Of a DNA stretch of 64,000 nt, positions 11,555 through 22,294 are shown one piece after another (within the stretch, counting starts at the first letter, position 1; each line of letters opens with the position of its first letter). The notes under the pieces are model-generated. The model worked only from the letters and a program-made list of their open reading frames with translations, was not told the origin of the DNA and ran no database searches. The position numbers and the translations under genes were made by a program. The DNA comes from Macrostomum hystrix (lineage: Eukaryota > Platyhelminthes > Macrostomidae): NCBI GenBank assembly GCA_950097015.1, contig CATNEN010000005.1, forward strand, positions 3,029,501 through 3,093,500, in the 5' to 3' direction.

Positions 11555-14500
11555 ATGTCCTCCGCCGACGATTTAATCAGCAGTTTGCGTAAAGAATTCG
11601 AAAATCCAACGGAATGGAAACGGAGGCAGGCATTTTTGAAGCTGAACTTCAACCAGCTGCCGTTTGACAGGCTGGTGTGCTTGTCGCATTGCTTTGTTAA
11701 CAGCAGCCTGAATGGCGCAGTATATCCCGAGAGGGTCATGGATGAGGTTTGTTAGCTTGAAAACATCTCAGTTCATATAAAGATCCCATTAAGATACTAA
11801 AAATATCCCTATTAGATCCACAACGAATCCCAATTATATCCTCTCAAGAATCCTAGTTAGATCCTATGAAGAATCCCAATTTGATCCTATGAAGAATCCC
11901 AATTTGATCCTATGAAGAATCCCAATTTGATCCTAAGAAGAATCCCAATTTGATCCTATGAAGAATCCCAATTTGATCCTATGAAGAATCCCAATTTGAT
12001 CCTAAGAAGAATCCCAATTTGATCCTAAGAAGAATCCCAATTTGATCCTATGAAGAATCCCAATTTGATCCTAAGAAGAATCCCAATTTGATCCTAAGAA
12101 GAATCCCAATTTGATCCTATGAAGAATTCCAATTTGATCCTATGAAGAATCCCGATTTGATCCTATGAAAAATCCCAATAACATCCTTTGTATAATTCCA
12201 ATTATATCCTCTGAAGAATCCTAATTAGATCCTCTGAAGAATCCCAATTAGATCCTATGAAGAATCCCAATTATATCATATGAAGAATCCTAATTAGATC
12301 CTATGAAGAATCCCAATAACATCCTTTGTAGAATCCCAATTTGATCCTATGAAGAATCCCAATTAGATCCTCTGAAGAATCCCAATAACATCCTTTGTAG
12401 AATCCCAATTTGATCCTATGAAGAATCCCAATTAGATCCTCTGAAGAATCCCAATTAGATCCTATGAAGAATCCCAATAACATCCTTTGTAGAATCCCAA
12501 TTTGATCCTATGAAGAATCCCAATTAGATCCTCTGAAGAATCCCAATTAGATCCTATGAAGAATCCCAATTAGATCCATCAATAATCCCAATTAGATTCT
12601 ATGAAGAATCCCAATTAGATCCTATGAAGAATCCTAATTAGATCCTTTGAAGAATCCCAATTAGATCCTATTAAGAATCCCAATTTGATCCTTTGAAGAA
12701 TCTCAATTAGATCATATGAAGAATCCCAATTAGATCCATCAATAATCCCAATTAGATTTTATGAACAATCCCAATTAGATCCTATAAAGAATCCCAATTA
12801 GATCCTATGAAGAATCCTAATTAGATCCTTTGAAGAATCCCAATTAGATCCTATTAAGAATCCCAATTAGATCCAATGAAGAATCCCAATTAGATCCTAT
12901 GAAGAATCCCAATTAGATCCTTTGAAGAATCCCAATTAGATCCTATGAAGAATCCCAATTAGATCCTATGAAGAATCCTAGTTAGATCCTATGAAGAATC
13001 CCAGATATACAGATCCCTGAAGCAATACGATAAGTCTCGTTATCCTTGGTCTTCGCCCCCCCCTAAAATCTATTTAGGTCGAGCAGTATTCTCGCGCAAT
13101 CGACGTCTACTTAGCTGGTAACGGAGGCGAGGGCGATTCTGGCGCCGCTAACGGTAAGCACCGACCGTCTGTTGATCGGGGATTGCAGCAGCAACAGCAG
13201 CAGGAGCAGCATCGTCCAAGGGATTCTCCTCCGCTAAAAAGGAGTCGTTATTAAACACGTCTAGCTTGGACTTATTCTTTTTAATCAACTACTATGAGTA
13301 ATAAGCTGCATCAATGCTACTATTTAATCGAGTCTACTTAGTTAAGTAGCATAATTTGACTTTTTTAGTTAGTCAATTTAGCTTGTTCTATATGCGACAA
13401 GCAAAAATTCGGTATGTCGTTTTTTGTCCTCTGTTTGACATTGCTTTAACCGCAGAGTCTGTTTTAAATTCAAATAAATACGACTCTTGCGACAGTCGGT
13501 TAAAATATTGTGTGCTGATTGCATTGTTTTAAAATATTTCTTAGATAAATTGTCTATAAGTACATCGAATTGTAAAGATAGAGTTTAGAAGATTCTGAAA
13601 CAATTATCTGCTTTGAGAAGATTCCACTTTGGGTAGATTCTGCTTTACAAAGATTTTACTTTCGGCAGGTTCTGATTTTGAAAGTATCTGCTTTGGGAAG
13701 ATTCTGCTTTGGAAAGACATTATTATTACATTCAGCAGATTTTCATTTGAAAAAAAATTTGCTTTTGGAAAATTATGCTTTTAGAATATTCTATTTTGAA
13801 AAGATTCAGTTTTGGAAAATATTTTTTAGAAGATTCCGCTTTGGGAAGGTTCCGCTTTGGGAAGATTCCGCTTTGGGAAGATTCCCCCTTTTGGAAGATT
13901 CCGCTTTGGGAAGATTCCCCCTTTTGGAAGATTCCGCTTTGGGATGATTCCCCCTTTTGGAAGATTCCGCTTTGGGAAGATTCCGATTTTGAAAGATTCC
14001 GCTTTCGGAAGATTCCGCTTTAGGAAGATTCCGCTTTGGGAAGATTCTGCTTTGGGAAGATTCCACTTTGGGAAGATTCTGCTTTGGGAAGATTCCATCA
14101 CTATCGGCTGTTTCTATATTAAGATATACTAATTACAAATAGCAACAAATATTACATTTTATCTAGCGATTTTGCGTCTGCCGTTTCATGTTTAATCTGT
14201 TTATTTCTAACTTTAATTTGCAAATAGACATTCTTCACGCAGCTAATGGTATTTTTCTTCGCCACTTTCCCTAGCCTCATCAAGTCAAAAGCGGCCTGTT
14301 CAGAAGATTTCGAAACTCGCCGGCGAAGTCGACACCGACGAACCGTCGTGGAAGCGGCACAGGCAGGATGCTGACGAAGCCGGAGCTGTTGACAATAAAC
14401 GGCCGAGACCATTAGATCTGGACTCGCAGTTGTTGAAGCAGCAGCAGCAGCAGCAGCAGCAAGCTATAACAGCCGACAATGCCGACTCAGCGGAAGTGAA

Positions 14501-16628
14501 TTTGGACGGCATCAATTTTACAGATTTCTATCTGCGCGAAATTGAAAACGACGACAATGCGCAGCCGAACAGCTCTTCAAATCCGGCTAATATTTTGAAA
14601 TGTTCCACTGATTTCTGTCGTCGGACTTTAGATTATCAATTTGATAATGTAGGATCTAATTGTGCCAGGTGTAGCATTCTGATGGAAGGCAAGAGGGTGT
14701 CGGTTCTGACTGCCGAGTCCAAGGCCGTCGCCAAAGCTGGCGCCAGCGCCGGCCTGTTGACAGCTCTCCGGCAGCGCTGCTGGACACTGATTGTGCGCTC
14801 TGATAGGGCCTTCATCAGGGCTCAGGCTGATGCCGGGATTGCTAGGCCCACTGCTGATGCTGCGGAACTGACTCATCAAACTACTGGTAATTAATCATTT
14901 GACTGCCATTTTAGCACTTCAGGTTAGGTTCAGGCTGATCCACTCTAGGAACGAGTACTTTAGGGTATCTCTAGTACTTCAATAACTACTCAACATAGTA
15001 CTTCAAGGGCTACTCAACATAGTACTTCAAGGGCTACTCAACATAGTACTTCAAGGGCTACTCAACATAGTACTTCAAGGGCTACTCAACATAGTACTTC
15101 AAGGGCTACTCAACATAGTACTTCAAGGGCTACTCAACATAGTACTTCAAGGGCTACTCAACATAGTACTTCAAGGGCTACTCAACATAGTACTTCAAGG
15201 GCTACTCAACATAGTACTTCAAGGGCTACTCAACATAGTACTTCAAGGGCTACTCAATATAGTATTTTAAGGGCTACTATACCTATGGGCTACTATACCT
15301 AGTACTTCAAGGGCTACTATACCTAGTACTTTATGGGCTACTATACCTATGGGCTACTATACCTAGTACTTCAAGGGCTACTATACCTAGTACTTCAAGG
15401 GCTACTATACCTAGTACTTCAGGGGCTACTATACCTAGTACTTTAGTGGCTACTATACCTAGTACTTTAGTGGCTACTATACCTAGTACTTTAGTGGCTA
15501 CTAAACCTAGTACTTCAAGGGCTACTAAACCTAGTACTTTATTAGGGGCTACTAAACCTAGTACTTCAAGGGCTACTATACCCAGTACTTCAAGGGCTAC
15601 TATACCTAGTACTTTAGTGGCTACTATACCTAGTACTTTAGTGGCTACTATACCTAGTACTTTAGTGGCTACTAAACCTAGTACTTCAAGGGCTACTAAA
15701 CCTAGTACTTTAGGGGCTACTAAACCTAGTACTTCAAGGGCTACTATACCCAGTACTTCAAGGGCTACTATACCTAGTACTTCACGGGCTACTATACCTA
15801 GTACTTTAGGGGCTACTATACCTAGTACTTTAGGGGCTACTATACCTAGTACTTCAAGGGCTACTATACCTAGTACTTTAGGGGCTACTATACCTAGTAC
15901 TTTAGTGGCTACTATACCTAGTACTTTAGTGGCTACTAAACCTAGTACTTCAAGGGCTACTAAACCTAGTACTTTAGGGGCTACTAAACCTAATACTTTA
16001 GGGGCTACTAAACCTAGTACTTCAAGGGCTACTATACCTAGTACTTCAAGGGCTACTAAACCTAGTACTTTAGGGGCTACTAAACCTAGTACTTCAGGGT
16101 AGACGCTGATCCTTTTTAACCCTCAATTTCGAATCGCTAGATAAGATCAGCTCGGACAATGTCGGCCATCGCCTATTGAAAGGCATGGGCTGGTCAGGCA
16201 CCGGCGGTATTGGCAAACGATTGGACGGCCGATCTGAACCAGTTGCCAACGATGTTCGAGTTGTGAGTCGAGCCGGTCTAGGTGCAACAGCTGGCTCGAA
16301 TTCCGGCGCCTCTGCAGCCGCCGCCGCATTCAATGCCGCAATTAATCGCGTGTTAAAAGAATTTCAAAGCGATCCCAACGATCGCGACGATCTGTTCTTT
16401 GCCGCCGACTTTGATAACGAGGAGCGTCGCTACGTTCACGCCCAGTGCCTCAGGCTTGGCCTGGCTAGCCGTTCCTACAGCGGCGATGACGGAGCCAGAT
16501 GCTTGGTGGTTAGCCGGAAGAGGACAGCTAGCGAGCTCATCGATTTTGTGAGACGCAATGGCGGAGCCACTGTTCGATACCGATTGGTTGCACCCGGAGA
16601 CAGGGAAACGCATGAAGAGGCCGAGTGA
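11555..16628 (+). CDS. NKRF-like: NKRF-like protein: XTBD + dsRBD-like + G-patch + R3H
   Basis: Exons 11555-11746, 13078-13153, 14275-14886 and 16141-16628 give 455 residues; splice phases 0, 1 and 1 agree. Residues 1-64 match the XRN2-binding domain (WKRRQAFLKLNF, LVCLSHCFVNSSL, YPERVMDE). Exon 3 carries a poly-Gln run and a dsRBD-like segment (about 199-272, ending in the SKAVAKAGASAGLL helix). Exon 4 has a G-patch (LLKGMGWSGTGGIGK) and then an R3H-type region (DNEERRYVHAQCLRLGL, CLVVSRKR). This order fits NKRF, a nucleolar partner of the 5'-3' exonuclease XRN2 and of DHX15 in rRNA processing; those roles are family knowledge. It is shorter than human NKRF and has one dsRBD-like segment instead of several. 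I chose the ATG at 11555 because it directly precedes the XTBD; an in-frame ATG at 11510 is possible. Confidence 0.88.
11765..13010. repeat. ~23-bp tandem array, NKRF-like intron 1
   Basis: About 53 copies of GATCCTATGAAGAATCCCAA plus TTT or TTA. It occupies almost the whole intron. Confidence 0.95.
13600..14097. repeat. 16-bp tandem array, NKRF-like intron 2
   Basis: Unit GGAAGATTCCGCTTTG, well ordered from 13825 and degenerate before that. A longer variant with CCCCCTTTTGGAAG alternates with it at 13885-13960. The two halves of GGAAGATTCC are imperfect inverted repeats. Confidence 0.9.
14970..16097. repeat. 24-bp tandem array, NKRF-like intron 3
   Basis: About 47 copies. The first half is homogeneous (GGGCTACTCAACATAGTACT); the second half is a variant family (GGGCTACTATACCTAGTACT and a GTGGCTACT form). 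The unit is a multiple of three without stops, which explains a 218-codon open frame here that is not a gene. Confidence 0.95.
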
Positions 16629-16694
16629 AACCAACACATTTTCGATGCTTTCCTGGTGACAGTTTTCATTTTTATATGCATTACAATTACATGG

Positions 16695-17125
16695 TTCCTT
16701 AGGTTCCTTAACGGAAGCTGTAGGTTCCCTACTGGAAGCTGTGTAGGTTCCTTAAGGGAAGCTGCAGGTTCCTTAATCGAAGCTGTAGGTTCCTTAATCG
16801 AAGCTGTAGGTTCCTTGATCGAAGCTGTAGGTTCGTTAATGGAAGCTGTAGGTTCATTAACGGAAGCTGTGTAGGTTCCTTAATGGAAGCTGTGTATGTT
16901 CCTTAACGGAAGCTGTAGGTTCCTTAACGGAAGCTGTAGGTTTTTTCATGAAAGCTGTTGGTTACCTAATCGAAGCTGTGTAAGTTCCTGAATGTAAGCT
17001 GTAGGTTCCTTAACGGAAGCTGTAGGTTCCCTATTGTAAGCTGTAGGTTCCTTATTGGCAGCTGTAGGTTCCTTAATGGAAGCTGTAGGTTTGTTAGTGA
17101 AAGCTGTGTAGCTTCGTTAATGGAA
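16695..17125. repeat. ~21-bp tandem array downstream of the NKRF-like stop
   Basis: About 20 degenerate copies of TAGGTTCCTTAACGGAAGCT starting some 65 bases after the stop codon, so probably within the 3' UTR. Confidence 0.9.
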
Positions 17126-17529
17126 GCTAATGTTTACCATTACATTAGTTTTTATGTTGTATCTTGCATCAGAAGCTTGGCTTGCGAAGGCAGCTATCCT
17201 TCAATAGGCTATAAAATGCAGGTGAAACCCCAGAATGTTTTATTCGAAATATGATTTTCTCGACTAATCTAAGTTTTTTAACAATAATATTCATCCTAAT
17301 ATTACACTCCTTGTGAAATTGAATGCTTTGAAAAAGTTTGTCTGGAAGTTGTTTTTGTTATCCCAATTCAATTTGTAAAAAAATAAATAATAATATTTTT
17401 CTTGCTGTCGACCGCTTCTGTGGTTCTATTGTGATAAAGTTGACCATTTTGCGTTTCTTTTTTCGTAATAAAACATAAGCAGCTGTGAGATAAGAAAGAT
17501 GGCAGGTGTGATGTAAGAACCATGGCAGG
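17126..17529. other. Spacer between NKRF-like and brainiac-like genes
   Basis: AT-rich; AATAAA-type hexamers at about 17380 and 17468 could end the NKRF-like transcript. No gene seen. Confidence 0.4.
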
Positions 17530-18635
17530 CCAGAGATAAGAAAAATGACAGGTGAGCGATAAGGAAGATGTCAGGCGAGCGATAAGAAAGACGTCAGGTG
17601 AGAGATAATAGAGATGGCAGGTGAGAGATAATAGAGATGGCAGGTGAGAGATAATAGAGATGGCAGGTGAGAGATAATAGAGATGACAGGTGAGAGATAA
17701 TAGAGATGACAGGTGAGAGATAATAGAGATGGCAGGTGAGAGATAATAGAGATGGCAGGTGAGAGATAATAGAGATTCAGTTGAGAGATAATAGAGATGG
17801 CAGGTGAGAGATAATAGAGATGGCAGGTGAGAGATAATAGAGATTCAGTTGAGAGATAATAGAGATGGCAGGTGAGAGATAATAGAGATGGCAGGTGAGA
17901 GATAATAGAGATTCAGTTGAGAGATAATAGAGATGACAGGTGAGAGAAAATAGAGATGGCAGGTGAGAGATAATAGAGATGGCAGGTGAGAGATAATAGA
18001 GATGGCAGGTGAGAGATAATAGAGATGACAGGTGAGAGATAATAGAGATGGCAGGTGAGAGATAATAGAGATGGCAGGTGAGAGATAATAGAGATTCAGT
18101 TGAGAGATAATAGAGATGGCAGGTGAGAGATAATAGAGATGGCAGGTGAGAGATAATAGAGATTCAGTTGAGAGATAATAGAGATGACAGGTGAGAGATA
18201 ATAGAGATGGCAGGTGAGAGATAATAGAGATGGCAGGTGAGAGATAATAGAGATGGCAGGTGAGAGATAATAGAGATTCAGTTGAGAGATAATAGAGATG
18301 GCAGGTGAGAGATAATAGAGATGGCAGGTGAGAGATAATAGAGATTCAGTTGAGAGATAATAGAGATGGCAGGTGAGAGATAATAGAGATGGCAGGTGAG
18401 AGATAATAGAGATGGCAGGTGAGAGATAATAGAGATGGCAGGTGAGAGATAATAGAGATGGCAGGTGAGAGATAATAGAGATGACAGGTGAGAGATAATA
18501 GAGATGGCAGGTGAGAGATAATAGAGATGGCAGGTGAGAGATAATAGAGATGGCAGGTGAGAGATAATAGAGATGGCAGGTGAGAGATAATAGAGATGGC
18601 AGGTGAGAGATAGTAAAGATAACAGGTGAGAGATA
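17530..18635. repeat. 23-bp tandem array upstream of the brainiac-like gene, each unit with a 5'-splice-site-like motif
   Basis: About 48 copies of AGATAATAGAGATGGCAGGT plus GAG, with a 20-bp variant (ATTCAGTTGAG). Most units contain CAGGTGAG on the plus strand. A plausible 3' splice site (TTTTCCAG) ends at about 18711, before the ATG at 18768, so the array may sit in a 5'-UTR intron; that is inferred. Confidence 0.93.
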
Positions 18636-18767
18636 AGTCAGACGGTAGTAGTGCTAGTAGAGATGCATTTTAACAAACTGGTTAATAAACTATGCGCAAT
18701 TAAATTTTCCAGTTGCTCCGCATTTGTCAAGCCAATATCGGCTAGGTAACGGAGGCGAGAAGCGGAC

Positions 18768-21700
18768 ATGAGAAAAGGTTTGGTTGCTAACGGAGGCAGC
18801 GGAGGAATAAATGCCTCTTCGCATCCCGTGAATGGTTGCCTACTTACTTTAGCAATACTTTCAGTAATGATAACCCTGGTTACTATGCTTCACGGCTATC
18901 TATTCTGTCTGCCATTCTCTCAATTCGACTACCCCCTAGAACTAGATTTTCGCAGATTAATAACAGAACTAGAAAGCCAACAATCGTTAGTTTCTTCAAC
19001 TAGCCCCGTTGGAGTTGATTGGGTTAAGCCTATTAATAATAAACAGTTTCCTGTGCTGCATAAGAATTCTGGCCGTTGTGCTAGCTTCAATCGGCAGTCG
19101 GGCGCCGCTGGTTCCAGCTATAAATTGTTGGTACTCATTAAAAGTGCTCTGCCTAATTATCGATTTCGACAAGCTTTGCGAGCCACTTGGGCTGTGGACA
19201 CCAGCGCTGACCAACCTGATAGTAATGGCGTTCCTACCGTGCAAATACGCCACGCCTTTGTACTCGGCGGAACTAGGAATACAACTGCCAAGGTAACACT
19301 CCCACTTTCATAATTGGTGGAATAGTGTGCACATCTGCCCACTTGTGACTTCCTCAAGACAAGATATCTAGAGGTGTCTTATAGATTTGTGTGTAATTGT
19401 CTATAGATATCTAGAGGTGTCTTATAGATTTGTGTGTAATTGTCTATAGATATCTAGAGGTGTCTTATAGATTTGTGTGTCATTGTCTATAGATATCTAG
19501 AGGTGTCTTATAGATTTGTGTGTCATTGTCTATTGATATCTAGAGGTGTCTTATAGATTTGTGTGTAATTGTCTATAGATATCTAGAGGTGTCTTATAGA
19601 TTTTGTGTCATTGTCTATAGATATCTAGAGGTGTCTTATAGATTTGTGTGTAATTGTCTATAGATATCTTAAGGTGTCTTATAGATTTGTGTGTGATTGT
19701 CTATATATATCTAGAAGTGTCTTATAGATTTGTGTGTCATTGTCTATTGATATCTAGAGGTGTCTTATAGATTTTGTGTCATTGTCTATAGATATATAGA
19801 GGTGTCTTATAGATTTGTGTGTCATTGTCTATAGATATCTAGAGATGTCTTATAGTTTTATGTGTCATTGTCTATTGATATCTAGAGGTGTCTTATAGAT
19901 TTCTTGAAGATCTGTAGATACATTGAGGTGCCAATGAATAATGATAGGGCTACGGGCAATGACACATTTGGTGACACCGGACCCGCAGCCAGCAAGGAGG
20001 CAATTCTGCCCATTCCGCTGACTCCTGAGCACACACGCACACAGATAACGTTCGCAGGCACACGCTCACACAGGTGTGTACATCTGCCCTGACTTTCTCA
20101 TTGTAAGGCAATGTACACTCACTGGGCCTTGGAGGTTGGCCCTCAAGGGCGTAAATTGCACGACAAGCCCTCAAAGCCTTCTCTCCGCGGCTGCGCCCCA
20201 AATGAATGTGGCCTCGCCGCTAAATCGAGCTCAGGGACCTTGGCGCGAGAGGCAAACGCGTTCACCACTCTGCCACTGAACCAGCCAGTAAACTGCTACA
20301 CAAGTGTGTGTAGGTAGATTGGTTTCGGCTATAAATATCTAGATGTGTCTATGTATTGCTATTATATATTAGTATATAAGCCAATAATATATACAACCGC
20401 AGGCCCAAATAGATCGAGAACAGCAAATCTACGGCGACATAATTCAGCAAGGCTTTATTGACGCCTATTTTAACAATACCTACAAGCTGATGTTCGCCAT
20501 CGACTGGGCCGCATCCCACTGTCCGGGCGCTGATTTTGTTTTATTCGCCGACGACGACTACTATGTCAGTAGGCAGAATCTCGCCGCCTTGCTAGTTAAT
20601 TTAATAACGGACGGGTTTAACTCTTATTCCAGCCTGGTTACCGGGCACGTGTTCTCGGCACCGCTTCCTAAAAGAAATCTATTTAACAAGTGGTACACGT
20701 CGCTTGCTGAATATCCCTATACTTTCTGGCCGCCTTATCCTACTGGAGGCGCATTTCTGGTGTCTAATAAATTGTGTCGTCAGCTTAGCCTCGCCCAGAG
20801 ATATGTCAGGTGGGAATTCATTTGTTCTTCGAGGTGTTGGCAAGACTTTAAGTGAGGAATATTGCTAGATAATGGGGCTAATTCAGAGTGGGAATATTGG
20901 TAGATAAAGGGGCTGATTCAGACTGGGAATATTGGTAGACAATGGAGCTGATTCAGACTGGGAATATTGGTAGATAATGGGGCTGATTCAGACTGGGAAT
21001 ATTGGTAGATAATGGGGCTAATTCAGACTGGGAATATTGGTAGACAATGGAGCTGATTCAGACTGGGAATATTGGTAGATAATGGGGCTGATTCAGACTG
21101 GGAATATTGGTAGATAATGGGGCTAATTCAGACTGGGAATATTGGTAGATAATGGGGCTAATTCAGACTGGGAATATTGGTAGATAATGGGGCTAATTCA
21201 GACTGGGAATATTGGTAGATAAAGGGGCTAATTCAGACTGGGAATATTGGTAGATAAAGGGGCTAATTCAGACTGGGAATATTGGTAGATAAAGGGGCTA
21301 ATTCATACTGGGAATATTGGTAGATAATGGGGCTAATTCAGACTGGGAATATTGGTAGATAATGGGGCTAATTCAGACTGGGAATATTGGTAGATAATGG
21401 GGCTGATTAAGACTGGGAATATTGGTAGATAATGGGGCTAATTCAGACTGGGAATATTGGTAGATAATGGGGCTAATTCAGACTGGTAATATTGGTAGAT
21501 AATGGGGCTAATTCAGACTGGGAATATTGGTAGATAATGGGGCTAATTCAGACTGGGAATATTGGTAGATAATGCGGCTAATTCAGACTGGGAATATTGG
21601 TAGATAAAGGGGCTAATTCAGACTGGGAATATTGGTAGATAAAGGGGCTAATTCAGACTGGGAATATTGGTAGATAAAGGGGCTAATTCATACTGGGAAT

Positions 21701-22195
21701 ATTGGTAGATAAAGGGGCTAATTCAGACTGGGAATATTGGTAGATAATGGGGCTAATTCAGACTGGGAATATTGGTAGATAATGGGGCTAATTCAGACTG
21801 GGAATATTGGTAGATAATGGGGCTAATTCAGACTGGGAATATTGGTAGATAAATGGGATTTTTCAATGTATCTTATTGTATTGCTAAGAAATGCGTTAAA
21901 CAAGCGTGTTCGATCGCTTACTCAATAACCTGTCTGACCCCCTAAAATCATCCCCTGTCTCAGATACCTTCGCTTCGATGACGTATTTCTCGGCATTCTG
22001 CTATGGAAGCTCGGCGTTAAGCCGATGCACAATCAGCAATTCTACCTGGGCGACCTGCCGACCCCCATCACTAGGGCGGCCTACAAGAATCTGGTGGCGG
22101 TCCATTTGGACAAAGATTTGAGCGCATTAGCAAAGATTTGGCAAGCTATGAGCTATCCATCAGCGCCGACTGCAGTGGGCGGACTGGTTCAATGA
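18768..22195 (+). CDS. brn-like: Brainiac-like beta-1,3-glycosyltransferase (GT31), type II membrane protein
   Basis: Exons 18768-19292, 20403-20809 and 21964-22195 give 387 residues (junction phases 0 and 2 agree). A short cytosolic tail is followed by one membrane segment at about 23-47, as in Golgi type II enzymes. GT31 landmarks appear in order: RFRQALRATWAVD, AFVLGGT, EQQIYGDIIQQGFIDAYFNN, the metal-binding DDD at about 225-227 inside LFADDDYYVS, EYPYTFWPPYPTGGAF, and RFDDVFLGIL. The FIDAYFNNT and WPPY-TGGAF wording is closer to Drosophila Brainiac than to the other beta-1,3-GalT branches as I remember them. Brainiac makes GlcNAc-beta-1,3-Man on glycosphingolipids; donor specificity cannot be read from sequence alone. 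Intron 1 holds an array plus an antisense SINE. Intron 2 is filled by a 35-bp array. Confidence 0.9.
19365..19905. repeat. 43-bp tandem array, brainiac-like intron 1
   Basis: About 12 copies of TAGATATCTAGAGGTGTCTT plus ATAGATTTGTGTGTAATTGTC. Contains the palindrome TAGATATCTA in most units. Confidence 0.93.
19936..20286 (-). mobile_element. tRNA-derived SINE, family 1, antisense copy in brainiac-like intron 1
   Basis: Read on the minus strand from about 20286, it begins with a tRNA-like head (box A TGGCAGAGTGGT, then a degraded box B), followed by a body that matches the copy at 51582-51934 almost throughout, including GGGGCGCAGCCGCGGAGAGA and CTTGTCGTGCAATTTACGCC. It ends in a short ATTATT tail near 19936. 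It is more diverged than the other copy, and I could not define a target-site duplication. Confidence 0.85.
20865..21855. repeat. 35-bp tandem array, brainiac-like intron 2
   Basis: About 28 copies of GGGAATATTGGTAGATAATG plus GGGCTAATTCAGACT. Very homogeneous. Confidence 0.95.
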
Positions 22196-22294
22196 GTTTA
22201 TCCCTTTGCTGCTGTTAATGCTGTTGTGCTATCTTGTGTTTTTTTATTTATTGAAAAATTAAAACTCTTTTTTTTCACCAATTGTTTCATCGAT

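Noticed and set aside
13116-18795. Shared GGTAACGGAGGCGAG in NKRF-like exon 2 and before the brainiac-like ATG
   Set aside because: Only 15 bases match and the surroundings differ; chance or codon bias is enough.
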